A DNA stretch of 64,000 nucleotides from NCBI GenBank assembly GCA_025093555.1, contig JAIWNF010000013.1, forward strand, positions 372,001 to 436,000, given 5' to 3'. Made by a program: the position numbers and the translations under genes. The notes beneath the pieces were generated by a model. It was not told the DNA's origin and did no database searches. It was given only the letters and a program-made list of their open reading frames with translations. Origin of the DNA: Circinella umbellata (Eukaryota; Mucoromycota; Mucoromycetes; Mucorales; Lichtheimiaceae). Position 1 is the stretch's first letter. Every line of letters starts with the position of its first letter. Shown piece by piece: positions 10,746-24,119 of the stretch.

Positions 10746-12169
10746 ATGCATATCAATATAAAAGGCGAAGATAAACATCGATTCACAAGGAAACAAAAGG
10801 CATTTAATCGATTGTGGCGACATCGAATAGTTATCTTTCTGGTCACCTTACTAGGATTGACTAGTATCATCTATTATCGTCGCAACGTCCATTACACAAA
10901 TATATTTGCACAACAACAATTACAACAATTAGTCTTAAACAATTATTCCTATGGTGAATACAACACCAACCGGCACGTCATATATGATACACCCATAAAA
11001 GGAGCCCTTGTTGTCATGGCACGTGAAGGTGAACTGTTTGACGTACATGCCACTATGACTGATGTTGAGGATCGATTCAATAAGCACCACGGATACCCTT
11101 GGATTATATTGAGTGATCAGTTACTTAGTAAACGGTTTCAAAGAATTATCACTGCAAAAAGAAAAAAGGTATATTTTGGAAAAATACCACCGGATCATTG
11201 GAATGAACCAGCGTGGATTGATATCAAAGAGGCGGAGAAAATTGCGGTGACAATGGGAAGCCAGAATATATATCATGGTGAATCTATTAGTTGGAAAAAG
11301 GCAACACGATATAATGCTGGGCTTATTGCTTTGCATCCTTTATTACAAGATGCCGAATACTATTGGAAAGTGCAGCCAAGAGCGCGCTATATTTGTGATA
11401 TCCGAGAAGACCCGTTTCAGTCCATGAAAGAAAATGACCGAAAACTCGGTAAATCAAAAAAGAAAGATGATTTTATCTGTTCAGTTACTATATATATACA
11501 TTATAATAATGATGCTAACACTTATCGATGTTATGCCCGAAAAAAAAACAATTTCTATCATTAGCATTTGCTATTTCAATGAAAGAATCTCATTTGGTGA
11601 TTCCAAGCTTATGGAATAGTGTACAGGAGTATGTCAAAAACGAAATGAAGAACTTATCATCATTGGCCTCTTTAGTTTCACCTACCGATTCCATTCTTCC
11701 ATGGATAATCGATGAACCTTCTTCCACTGATTTATTTCCGACTGTTATAGACCAAAAATACAATAATAACCAGATTTGGAATAACTTTATGATTATATCT
11801 TTGGACTTTATGAAATCACCAGAATATCAACGATTTTTCCGTCACATGGATATAGCAGGTGGTTTTTTCTATGAAAGGTAAAATCATCTCTCCGATTCAA
11901 TAGCTGATTGAAACCAACTACCCGATTATTTTGTTACATTTATTTATTTATGTATAAACATTATTACATGCATGATAATATGCAGATGGGGAGATTCGCC
12001 ATTTCAAACAATAGCAGCGGCGTTATACCTACATAAGCATCAGGTACATTTCATGGAAAACATTGGTTACCAATTTTCGATAGCAATGCAATGTCCTTCG
12101 GATGCGATCCAAGTAAAAGAACTAAAGTGCGCTTGTGATTCTACGCAATCCTTTTGTAAGTATAAATAA
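10746..12169 (+). CDS. GT15 (KRE2/MNT1) alpha-1,2-mannosyltransferase-like protein, probably inactive
   Basis: GT15 enzymes are Golgi type II proteins that extend O- and N-linked mannans. Exons 10746-11448, 11565-11877 and 11986-12169 give 399 residues. There is a short cytosolic tail, one signal anchor at about residues 28-46 (IVIFLVTLLGLTSIIYY), and a lumenal domain with family blocks KGALVVMAREGEL, VEDRFNKHHGYPWIILSD, IPPDHWNEPAWID, GGFFYERWGDSP and a final Cys pair region. Two conserved sites are changed. The metal-site block normally written R-V-E-P-x reads WKVQPRARYICDI, with Gln for Glu. The FWSNFEI block, whose Glu is the proposed nucleophile in yeast Kre2p, reads IWNNFMIISLDF, with Met for Glu. 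The reading frame is open, so this is a candidate pseudoenzyme rather than a pseudogene. The last codons might instead be spliced to a further exon near 12260. The ATG at 10746 is the first in the frame. Confidence 0.82.
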
Positions 12170-13090
12170 TGGTTGTCAAAAAAAAAGGATCTAATTTTCT
12201 ATGTCACATGACAAATCATATATTAATTGGCAAAACGCCTATATCAAACCCTACAGTACACCGACAAGAAAGTGAAACGAAGGAACTGCTTAAAATACAG
12301 CAGCAGAACAAGAAGAGTATAAGCAGTTAGAATTTTTTTTCGAGGCCAGCGATTTTCTTCATCAACCTTTTGGTCATACATAATTTGATTTAAAAAACAG
12401 AATAAAAAGCAGCGATCTTCGTCTTCCAAAGTTACTTTTTTTTATTATATGTATCTCACCCCCAGATTGACATGCAAACCTTGAATTTCGCGCACGTAAG
12501 CTTCTATTTTTATCGGTCAACTATTTGGGTTAAAAGACTTAGATACTATTTTGACCATATTTCCTCATTTGACCTCAAAGTTTTCTATTGTTGTTCTTTA
12601 TTGTTTTTCTTGGATTTCTTTGATTTTTAACATGAAGAATTATCTTAATACTACGTTTCTCACTCGACCTGATACTGATGGTATATTTATAATGCTGTTC
12701 ATTTTCAGGTTAGATATCGTGATTGAATCAAAGGTCAAGAAGCACACTACAATACTATAGATTTTACAACAAACTAAAAAGCGAAAGTGGACGTAGCTTT
12801 AATTGGCTGTTGGATACTAATCATGCAAAAGCTAATGGAAGTTGAAGTGGACCCGCAAAGATGGCAACCCTTTTTGGTCCCTCTTTTACCACATCTTTAT
12901 AAAAAAAATCCTTATATTACCCCTATTTAAAGTCAAAGTTAAGAGAGAGCTTGTGAATAAAATGCACATTTTCTATTGTTCATCTTTTTTCTCTACTCAT
13001 ATTCTACTCTTTTTTTCTTCTTTATACAATTATTATGTTAATAAAAGATAGCTCCATGAAAAAGAGAAACCATTCTGTTTACTCTTGCCG
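12170..13090. other. Intergenic region, no gene seen
   Basis: AT-rich sequence with no supported gene. It probably contains the 3' end of the GT15-like gene. Confidence 0.5.
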
Positions 13091-13094
13091 CTGA

Positions 13095-14375
13095 CCTTAA
13101 ACTAGTAGGAGTGATTCGTAGGGGTGGAAATGGTCGAGTTAAAATAGGGGCAATATAAGGGCTTGAACTTTATGCCCTTTGTCATAATGTTTAAAAAACG
13201 CAAACTTACTCCTTTCAATGTTCAAGGATACCCAAAAAGGGTGCACAATTACAGTTAATATATTTGTCTCAAAGTTGTTGTATAGCAATTTTAGAGTTTG
13301 CTACCGGTCCTATTACACAGAACGATAAATATATCGTCAAATACATCGACGGGCCAGAAAGGACCAAATTTTTTCGATTTTTGAAAACAGCAAAAAAGGA
13401 GTTTAGTATTAGCAAAGGCCCCTCATCTTATGTTGATAAATTGATTCTCGAATAGCTTCCAGATGAATCATGAAGCAACAGTAACAACAATAGTAGCAGT
13501 AGCCATTCCAAAAACAATAATATTGTTAGTAGAAGTAGTCCAGAAATATGCAGGAATTCGAGCTCATCAACACCAACCGAAGTATATACCCCGTTTATCA
13601 TTAAACACGACAATATCACTGACACAATAAAACGATATCAACAATACATTTCGTCTCATTACTCATACAGTATTTACTGTACAAAAGATTTACAGGAAAT
13701 CATGGAAACAGCATATGTTGTTTCTGGCATCCGATGACCATAGTGATTAAAAAACCATTAAAGCAGCTTAATTGGAGCTGCTCACATCGGTTGCTTCAAT
13801 GGAGAGTGATATCAACGCAAACATAGCTGAAGAAAGAACAAGCTTGTAAGTGTTGATATAAGAGGCACTAAATTGTATAGCTATTGCTCATTTTACTGGT
13901 TTGTTAATTATAAATTAACAAAAAAGTTGTCAAAAGTCGAAATTCTCAACATGGATAAATTAGGAGACATTGAACTACAACCAACATATTATGATTTCTT
14001 GTAATCTGAATTTAGTGCCGATCAAGATATGAACATTACATTCTTTTGTATCACTGATGAACTTGAACAAGCTGACAAAAATCTGACGATGCTTTCGGAA
14101 TGGCTGTCAAGCTACTCATGTTACACAGGATGATAAACCAGTGCTTTGACAGATGATAAAACTGGTTTAGTTCCAATCTCCGAATTATATGCACTGTCAA
14201 CAAATTCACAGTCGAACACTTGGCAGCTCTTGTAATGGCGTAAGATCATTATGACGATATATTCAACCACAAGGTTATTCATAGATATACGCATCTTCGG
14301 AATGCTAAGGGTAGATAATATAGAATAGTTGATACTACGAGTGGATATAGATATTTTAGATAAAAATAGTTACTA
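13095..14375 (+). pseudogene. Relic of an unidentified protein-coding gene
   Basis: Coding-like plus-strand sequence is scattered over this stretch in changing frames with many stops. Readable pieces include GPITQNDKYIVKYIDGPER and an adjoining lysine-rich block (13264-13455), a serine/asparagine-rich linker followed by PTEVYTPFIIKHDNITD (about 13560-13625), MESDINANIAEERTSL (about 13800-13846), ITDELEQADKNLTMLSEWL (about 14055-14110), and IHRYTHLRNAKGR followed by RIVDTTSGYRYFR (about 14280-14360). The balanced amino-acid composition contrasts with the flanking AT-rich DNA and suggests a decayed gene. I cannot name the family. Frameshifts and stops make translation of a full product unlikely. 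Confidence 0.5.
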
Positions 14376-17300
14376 TTGATATCAGTAGATATATTATTAA
14401 AAATTATAATATTTAGAGCCTGATATTTTGATGTATATAAGTAAAGGGTTTCCTAACATCCAGAAAACCATATCGCTTCTATCGTACATTATTTAAGCCC
14501 TCTTCTTATATCTACCATCTTTAAATACACGGTTTCTTCTTTTACAAGGCTGACCAACAATTGAATCTGATTGAATGTAAAGTATACAATTATTGGCCAT
14601 ACGCTATTATACCTCCTCTACGTAAATAAATTCCAGTTGTCATTATTATCATTATTATTATCATTATTCATTGTTTTATCATAATAGCATCAACAACAAC
14701 CCTTTTTTCTAAACTATTTATTATAGTATATTACATTATACTATTAATTGTCTAACGCATTCATTCAACTTTATCGATATACATATTTGAGAGTAACAAT
14801 GTATTATTTTCTCGAACGTATTTTACACAAACCATCCAGCCTTGGAACAATATCCATACATTTCCCCCAATATACGGTTATAATATATATAAACCGATTA
14901 AAACTTGATATATTACAGGGCTACTACATCAAATAATATATATATATTCATTGTTCTGTAAGAGCAGGACTTCAAATAAAAAAATAATTGGTTTTGATAG
15001 ATACGTAAACACTGGTTTTATTAAAAAAAACTAATAAAAGAAAAAGACTACGCGTGAATTAAATCAGTGAGTAAAAAGCGTACCCTTATGCTTTTCTTTT
15101 TCCTCTTTTAACCTTGTGATGATACGAAATTTCAATTGCACTATTGGTTTATAATGAAAGTTAGCATCTTATATATACGCCTTTCTTCTTCGTAAACAGA
15201 AGCGTTCTTCTATTACAAAAAATAATAGTCCCTTCCCATTTAAATTATTTCGAAAAAAAAGATGGAATAAGGCTCATAAAGTAAAGAAATGCTTTTTCAT
15301 CTATTCGTTCTGTTCTTCTGTACTGCGTTATTAGCCCTAAGCAAAAAACATTTGTGCGCCACATTGATAATATTTGGGCGTCACAGTAAAAATACAGCGG
15401 TCAGATTGAAAAAGAAAACCCAGCGCGCCATGAAAGTCTATCCCTACTGCCATCTTAAAAAGCCCCCATATTGAAAAAAAATGGACCGCCTATAAGAATG
15501 AGGAAAAACTGTAAAAAAATATATGTTTCAGTGGAGTAACAAAAAAAAAATTGTGAACGGAAACTTGCCTTTTTTGAATTAGTGACACTGAAGTGGTTAG
15601 ATCAGTGCCACGTGTGATACTTGTTCTTTTTTTATTCTTCGCCGACTCATATACATATACGCCAAAGTATAGAACAGAAAATATTTATTCATTATTTTAT
15701 GGATTAAACATAATATATGTATCGGTAAGTATTTTTTTTTCTATCTTTTTCTATTCGGTCTCACGAATGTAAATGAAAATATAATATAAAAAGCGGGCTT
15801 ATTAACATTTCCATGTCACACGGCATCAAAATGATATAATATCATATATATGAAAAGTAAGGACCTATCAAAATTTGCATATAATATTTGCTACCAATGT
15901 AACGCAAAGGTGTCACAAAATACACTGATATAATATACTTTCCTTTATTGGAGCGTAAAGTTATTGGATTGTGTGTTCTGTGAAAAAAAATAAAAGAAGG
16001 AAGTATCAAAGAAAGAGTAATTGATTATTATATTAGTTATTTTTTACACAGACATACGTAACCCATATCACAGACTTTTGTTTAATAATAAATGTGGGAA
16101 GAACTAAAGAACCTATTATATATTTACTGGGGCAATCCTTTCTTTTTTATTTTCTAAACTATCTCTTGATCATTTTTTTTTTACGTTCAAGTAGTACGAC
16201 ACTTATTAAATCAACACGTTCTGAGAATCCTCCAAAGGTAGCTTTCTTGCTACATACATAACTTTAGTATGTTTGTTGGTCGATGCTTTCCATTGACATA
16301 AATAAACGGTAACCAATGCGTTTTTTATTTCGAAGTTTTAACTTATTTTAAGTATCTTACATATCACGTTTTTTCTTTATCGTTTTGGCTTCTGCGTTTT
16401 TGACACATATGTTGATGCATAGTATTAAAGTTTTTTCTTCTATCTTCTAATAATAATATAAAATAACCTTGCATCGATACACAAACATCGGAGGAGAGAA
16501 ATGATATATCAATAAATTACGCCGATAAGCTATGTAGCTTTAATTATCTTTAAGGTTTCTTATTCATTTCTTTTGAGAATATAATTCCTTGGGGGTGAAA
16601 TAATTTGTGAGGCGATCTTGTCAACTTTTTAGTTCATGTTGTACAACAACCCTGTTCGGGAAATTTTTATATGTTACCAAACTCGTCTACAGTGTGTATA
16701 TTATTACAAGATATAATGAAGAATTTTTTTAATAATATTTTTTATTAAGCAAAATTTAATGTCAAATACGTAGTTAATGACCTGTTAATATATATCCTAA
16801 TTTTCGGATTGCTATTAAATGAATATTTGAAGAAGAAGAATAAAAAGGGGGGGTTGAACCTTTAATAAGTGAAAATAAAAAAATGAAAAGGCATTTTGAA
16901 TAAAATGTTGTCAAAGAGACTATAATACAACCTTTGTTAGTAATTAGCTCTTTAAATAGCAATGATAGCAGTGGTTGTCATAGAAATAGATTAAATCTAG
17001 TTTACTTACAGGGAAAATGTGCTTTATATACTTCAATCTCTACTTAATTTGTAATGATATCTTAGATGTGATCGTTTAGCTTATCTTGTTAAAAGGGTCC
17101 AAAACACAACAGTTTACTATATAGACTATTTTCTATTTAGCTCTAAAAAATCAATATAAAAGCAAGGGTGTGCTATTGTGTTTGGGGGCCGTGAGTGGGT
17201 GGATATATGCTTGTAGCAATGTTATCAAGGCTCTAGACCCCCAAGGACTCCGAAATATTATTTTTTTAGGGATCTCAGAGACAGCTTTACTTAATGCTGA

Positions 17301-18250
17301 TTGTTAGTTGTGCAAAATTTTACATATTAGAGGACGAGGGAATGTCAGGCCACTTGACCAGCGAATTTTTTTTTCCAGAGTGTTAATCAAAAAGAGTATA
17401 GTTCGCGTGACATTAAGGCGGTACAATGTTATGGAACTCAGGATTTGATGGGGGGGAGTTAAAGTGTTATATAACTTTGGATTCTACATAACATATTATT
17501 GCGAACCCGAAAAAACCCCGCCAGCCGGGCCTAATTAAACTGAGAAAACATTGATCCACATTCATTTGTCGCGTGGTTTTATGAAGGAAAAAACAAGTTT
17601 ATTTTATAGAAAATAGAGTAAGAGAAAAAAGAGGCGCAAGTTTTTTCTTTTATAAAAACGTGGAAATGAATGGGGTATTATTATATTATTTATTAGTATC
17701 ATGCGGATAAGATCTTCAGGGGGTTTGAAAACAAAAAGATGAAACCGCTAGTGGTGTCATACTAATGAAAAATAATAATAGAAAATTTAAATGTAAAGTT
17801 ATAAAAGTCGATCTTCTGGGTTTTTAACCACCGGCTCATGTTACTCCAAAAAGTCGGTCGTTTCATTTATGTTTGTGTACCTAAAGCAAGTTGTTGATTA
17901 GAATTGGCTTGACTATATTATATACATATTATGTATAGGAGTAATAAAAAAGCGGGCATTGGTCTGCTTTTCCGGAGGAACAGCCGTTTATTGGCTTTTC
18001 AGGCAACTGTCAATTAACAGCTCTGGCCTTACTTTGTGTGCGCGCACCAAGATTACATACGCATGCCCACACACTCTATTTTTCTCCCCATAGGTATATT
18101 ATATTTACCATAATGAAAAAAAGAAGAGATCTCCCTGTGCGCATTTTTCTGCTTTTATTACGCCGCTTATATGGTGTACCACCTTGTAGGTTTGCTGCTT
18201 GGTTTTTTTTATATTGCGCGCTACTATTACTACGACAAACAACTTAACAT
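14376..18250. other. Large intergenic region upstream of the homeodomain gene
   Basis: Nearly 4 kb without a supported gene. Short open frames are low-complexity. The stretch 17160-17560 is somewhat more GC-rich than its surroundings but shows no readable protein and no tRNA-like fold. Long upstream regions are common for developmental transcription factor genes, so regulatory sequence is a reasonable guess. Confidence 0.45.
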
Positions 18251-18255
18251 TTAGA

Positions 18256-18400
18256 ACAGTCCCTTTTTTTCTCTTCTTCCATTTATTTTTTTCTTCTCCT
18301 TTTTCTTTTTTTTTTATCTCACTTTTTTCTCACTTTTTCTTTCTAGTTCTCTTATTTCCTTTTTCTTCTTTTTTTCTTTTTCTTGTACTTTGCATTCTGT
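18256..18400 (+). promoter_or_regulatory. Pyrimidine (CT)-rich leader of the homeodomain gene
   Basis: About 145 bp of almost pure C/T on the plus strand ends 33 bp before the ATG at 18434. Such CT tracts close to the transcription start are typical of fungal core promoters. This is an inference from composition only. Confidence 0.5.
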
Positions 18401-18433
18401 GAATGCTTATTGATTATATATCGTTATAGAATA

Positions 18434-20957
18434 ATGAATCCACAGTCCAATCCTTCACACTCTTCAGTTGTAACTACTGCACCTTTGGGTCATGCCGGCA
18501 TGATGTCCGTGCCACCCGCTGAGCAATTTGCATATCTTCCTCCTAAACAGATGATGCCTATAGATTATCATCCACATCCTATGTATCCAACTTATGCTCC
18601 TGGTGAGCTCAATCAATATGAATATCAACACCCTTCTCATCCTCTTCAGCATTCAAACTTACCTAGACAACACCAACCAAATCTCCCTCATCATCATCAT
18701 CATCAACATCATCATCATCAACAACAACTGCATCACCATTATCAACACCAACATCCACAACAACAACGTTCGTCATCAACATCATCTACAACTAGCAATA
18801 ATGAAAGTACGCCACCACCACGTAAACGCACCCGAGCCACAGCAGAGCAACTAGCTGTCTTGGAAAAAACATTTAGTGTCAATCCTTCTCCCAATAACCG
18901 CGTACGTGAGCAACTATCGCGCGAGCTCGGAATGTCTGAGCGGTCGATCCAGATCTGGTTCCAGAACCGTCGCGCCAAAGTCAAAAACATTGCTAAACGT
19001 TCATCACTCCTTCATGACGAAACTATACGAATGCAATACTATGCCGCTTCCGCTGCAGCTGCCGCTTGCCAAGCTGCCGCTTATCATTATCAACAAACTG
19101 CACCCGATGGCTCTATGACAACTAACCCTGATCTTTATTATTATTATTACTATTATTATTACAACCAACAGCAACAAAGCCGACAATCCGGCAACACAAC
19201 AAATAGTACAAATCCTACATCTTCTTCCACTATAACTACTGCTAGTACTACCCCTAGCCAAAGCAATAACAATAGTAATGGTAATAATAGTGACAATGAT
19301 ACTAGCAATAATACCACTTCTTCGACAGCAGCAAATTCTCCCACTTCTGCTACAGATAACAATAATAACAACAGCTGGTTCTGTCCTCCACCACCTCCAC
19401 CTCCACCACTGCCCTCTTCATCAACTTCATCAACATCAACAACCGCGGCTTCTTCGAACAATAACAATAATACTAACAGCAATGTTGTTGCTCCTCCTCC
19501 TCCGCTACCTCTTCAATCAACCCCGCCACCGCCACCACCACCACCACCAATGTCACTTGGCGGAACAATAGGAGATTGGTCTTCCGTCACGCCTCCGCCA
19601 TCATCAACTTCTTCGCCGCTATCAGCATCAATTTCCGATCCTTTACGTCAAAGTGTAGGTGCTAGCTCGGCAGTTCGTAGGGTTTCGGCCTCAACAACAG
19701 GTCGTATGCGTGCTCATTCACTCGGACCTTATCCTCCACCACAACGTCGAGGGTATGAGCGTCATAGCTCTGTCGATGTGCCTAATGGCCCATTACAACA
19801 AGCACAAGTACAAGCAGCGGCAGTGGTAGCAACAGCAGCTGGATCAGGTACAGGAATCCCTGAAGCCACTAATAGTACTGGAGGACAGCATTATTATCGT
19901 AGCAGAAGTTATACATCGCCTGCAGGCCAAGCGTACTGGCCAATGATGGGCTACACTGATCCAATGACAGCTGCAAGCAATACCTTTGCAGCTATTCAAC
20001 AACAGCAGCAGCAACAAATGGCAACTTCTGGTAGTTATTATCCTCCTGGCGTGCCAACTCAAGGTAACAATAGTAACAATTTTTTTTATTTATGAAAGTA
20101 AAAAAAAAAAAAAAAAAGTAAAAAATTAAAGAACTAGGAATAAAACATGGAAGAAGACCCTTGTATTAAAGTCCTTAATTTTCTTTTCTTTAAAAAATTT
20201 AACAGAAGATCGACTTGGTACACCCATGTCAATGGACGGTGGTGATGAAGAAACACCCAATCGATTTTCAGCTGAAGCACTTCAAATCGGTACATGGCGA
20301 CGTATGAGTCTTCAAGCCAATGACCTTGCTTGTCATTATGATACCCAGCGTCGAGTGTTAATTTGGCGCATCCAAGATGGTCAACAACGTTTCAAGATGG
20401 AATATACATTTGATACAGTACTTCAAATTCGACTTGAGCCCATTCTTGAACGACTTGGTTGGGCACGATTAGAATTACGGGTCGCACAGCCAGAAGCTAT
20501 TGCGTTTTATATGGAAGCCAATGGGGGTGCATGGACCCAATGCCGTGATTTTACTCAGGATCGACAAGCAACTTCAATCAATTTACATCATCTCGATGGA
20601 CCTGCATTGGCTTTACGAGCAGAAGTACAACGATGGGCTCAAGATGATCCTCATATTCAATCCGTACTTCAACAACAACAACAGCAGCAAGCAGTACAAC
20701 AACAACAACAAGCAATCGATCCACGATGCCTATCAACTAACGTAACACCTGTTGATGAAACACCACGTGAATTGACACCAGCCGATATTATCATGGGTAT
20801 GTCTTCGACCACAATACTCGAAGAAGAAAGCTCGATGTTATCTTTATTAGAGCATCGAAATAGTACCAGTGATGACAAAGAAGCTGGTGATGATAACAAG
20901 AGTAGTCCTGATGACCAAGACCTTTTATTATTTCAAGGGATGGGATCTCGAGGTTAA
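18434..20957 (+). CDS. Homeodomain transcription factor with fungal GTWRR-type C-terminal domain
   Basis: A nuclear sequence-specific DNA-binding protein. Exons 18434-20063 and 20206-20957 give 793 residues. The homeodomain spans about residues 128-190: PRKRTRATAEQLAVLEKTF, three helices, and the recognition-helix core IQIWFQNRRAKVKN. Around it are His/Gln-rich (residues 85-110), Tyr-rich, Asn/Ser/Thr-rich and polyproline stretches. The second exon encodes a globular region starting FSAEALQIGTWRRM and continuing DLACHYDTQRRVLIWRI, the conserved partner domain found in many fungal homeodomain proteins (known pattern: IGTWRR, aromatic, F-K-M/I-E). A glutamine run and an acidic/Ser-rich tail close the protein. 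The frame opens further upstream, but the only ATG at its head is 18434. The target genes cannot be told from sequence. Confidence 0.9.
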
Positions 20958-23900
20958 AACAATAATAACAACAAATAGCTTCATATTATACATATTCTTC
21001 TCTCTCGCTTTTTTCACATATATATACATATAAATCGTTTCGCGCCGAAAATATTACACAATTTTCAATTTGCATATATAATAAAAATAACAAAGGACAT
21101 CAAATAATAGTACACTATCACCTACTTCTTTTTCTCAAATTGAATTATCTGTTTCACAATAATATAACTTCTTTCTCTATTCACGCACAAAAAAAAGAAT
21201 AAAGCATTGTTGTCACTTTTTTTTTCTCATGATCTTTTTTCTTCCGAAGTGATGATTTTTTTAGTGCCTTTTTAGTTTGACTATAATAATAATAAAGTAT
21301 AAGATGCATAAAATTCCAAGTAATTTAAATCAACTTATTGATACTAAGCCTGTAATACCCTTTTAAAGCTATTGCTCAAAGGCACAAAAATAATTAATGA
21401 GTTGCACGAAAGCGTGGCAATTTTCAGGGTTGTGCGATAGTTGTTGTGAGACGTTTTGAAAATGATATATGCTGATGTATGATGTTTTGATGAGAATCAA
21501 GATATTTCAAAGATCACATGAACGAGTCAATCTGTCATTTTTTTTTTATTTGTGTGGTCGAGGCACAAAAACTATGTGAGCATTATATTATTTAAATTTT
21601 TGAGAAGCAGCCTAATGATTTTTTTTTTATTATTATTCGAAACGAAAAATATTAACAAGAGTACTTTTGTTTCAAATAATAAATAGATAGTATGATACAC
21701 TAAATAGGTTTGTTCTTCTCATTTATATTATCGAAATGATGAAAGTTGATAGGAAGGATAACTCTATAGATAAGCTCCGGAACATGTAAATCGGGTTTAT
21801 CCTTATAACACCATTGCAATATAAAATAACTGCGGAATAGTAAAATGCAACTTTAGTTATCACCATCTAGTAAGCAATTATGTGCATCAGGAAGATGAAG
21901 AAAAAAAAAAGCTACGTATATACGTAATAATCAATAAAAAGAAGGTTTTTCTTCAGGTTATACACATTGCTGATAATTAATGACATGTGATGTAGTTTTT
22001 TTTATTAACTTGTCAGGAAAACCAGTACAAATATCAGTGGGACAGAAAATACGTATCATCAAAGACAGTGTGCAAAAAAAAGAAAGAATGCACGGCCAAG
22101 AGAAAAAAAATAGATGTTACAAATAATTAATATATGTATATGATGTTATTATGTAAAAGCTTCTTTTTAATAAACATAAATTTTAACTTAAATGCATCAT
22201 GTTCAAAAAGCACCAATCTTAAGCATTTGTATTTTTCTTTTTTTGATGCAGTAACGTAAAGATAAGCGCTAAAGTAGCATAAATGATAAGGGCCCAGATC
22301 AATGGGCGAAAAAAAAAGATTATACATGTATATTATGGCAGTACTGATTATTATATCTGGGCTATATAATATGTATAATACAGCTAGCTTGTTGCTTAGT
22401 TATCTATTTCAAGTTAGCAACTGATCACGAATATACACACCATTTTTTTAGATTTGTCATGCTCACTAATACGTAATACTAATACTTAATTAATATCGAT
22501 ATACTATATAGAATAAAGCCCCTTTTGTCGATCGTAGAAAAAGGCAAATTTAATCAATAGTCATTATTTCCTTGAATCGAATAAATACAGGATATTAACT
22601 GGTCCCATTTTAAAAATTACCCAGAATGAACTTCCTTCATATCCAATTAACAGGATTGATTGGGATATTATTTTTCTAGGCAACAATGATCGAATATTTT
22701 GTACTACTTATAGCAGTAAAGCGATTTATTAGACTGTGTCGGGAACTTATGTATGTAACCAAAATAGAAAAGAAGAACATAGCAACTTCTGCTAAATAGT
22801 ATTCTATATGCGATAACAAGCTTTTAATAAGGAAAGAAACCTCGTAGTAAGATGTTAAATCAATTATTTCCAACATTTTTGAAAAGGGAGACATATTAAA
22901 AAGAGAAATGGAGAATGCTGTTTTTTTCTTAATGATCGATAAAGAATAAGTAGCTTGGACGAGTCGATCATTGTTTAACCAATAAAAATTAACTCATTTA
23001 AATCATTTATTGAGATTATTAAACTTCGTGTACAATAATAATAACAATACGTGATTAATTTTACCTTTTTGAAAAAAACAACGTTGATTTTTCTTCTTTG
23101 AAAATGATCGATATACTTTGTTTTATTGACATACATTAATTATTTGTTGTTAATAATAATAGCAAGACAGACGTATGCAAAGAAAATGTTCAAATAACTA
23201 AAAAAAAAAAAAGAAACCAAAAAACAAAGATTCATACATTGGCTTGTTTTATGTGATTGAAAAAAGAAACACGCGTACTTATTCTTCAAATAAATTCATT
23301 ACCAATGTATTGTATTTCTTGCTTAGGTGGTATAAAGGAATAATCATGGATATCCCTTTTTAAGGTAAATTTTATAAATGATGCCGGGGAGAACGGATAG
23401 CAAGTTGCCACGAGGGATGTCAATGGTTCAGGCCAATAGTAACGTGAAGCTGTTAGTTTGTGAGACCTTAAAAGTCAAATACCCCTTGTTATGCTGTTTC
23501 AATGAATATAATTTTGAATTTACCCTATATAAAGTGTGTTAGAATAAAAACATGCTGGTTCTTTTTTTATTCCTACAAGAAACTTCGCGTACGACACACG
23601 AGTAAGTCTAGTAAATAATAAGAATATGTCGTCTAATCTTTACTTTTTGTATATACTATATTATAGTTTATATTATTCTTTTATTTTAAAAGAGTAATAT
23701 TCAAATAAACTTCTTTTTATGAAAATAATGATATTGATTAATAAAAAGATAACTCTTTCTTTTTCATTTTGCTATGGTTGTTTATATATAAATAAAGTAC
23801 CACGCGAGCGAGTGAGAGATCAGGGCAAGAAATGAGTGCCTCACACGTGCCAACTGATGCGTGACCTATGTTTTGATTGGAGCTTAGTTGGAAAATAAAA

Positions 23901-24000
23901 ATGTAAAGTGCGCGAGAGTCGCGCAATTTTTTTTGGAAAAAAAAAAGTCGTGTCCTCAAAAAAAAAAAAAAAAGTCTCTCTTTTCTTTTACAACTCATCC
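20958..24000. other. Intergenic region, no gene seen
   Basis: Three kilobases of AT-rich DNA between the homeodomain gene and alpha-tubulin. I see only homopolymer runs and short composition-driven ORFs. It should hold the homeodomain 3' UTR and tubulin promoter elements. Confidence 0.5.
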
Positions 24001-24119
24001 TTTTTTTTTATTTTTATAATTTCCTCCGTCGGTTTCCTGCCCTAACTTTTGGAATAATCGACCTTTCAACACCCCATCTAAATTTTATTTTTATTACTTT
24101 TATTCCCTTTTAATAAATC

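Noticed and set aside
17160..17560. Possible tRNA or structured RNA in a GC-richer patch
   Set aside because: I could not find A/B box spacing or a cloverleaf.
18383..18433. Upstream extension of the homeodomain ORF
   Set aside because: The frame is open but begins at TTG; the first ATG is 18434.
19159..19482. Leucine/valine-rich minus-strand ORF opposite the homeodomain gene
   Set aside because: It is the antisense shadow of Asn/Ser/Thr/Pro codon repeats.
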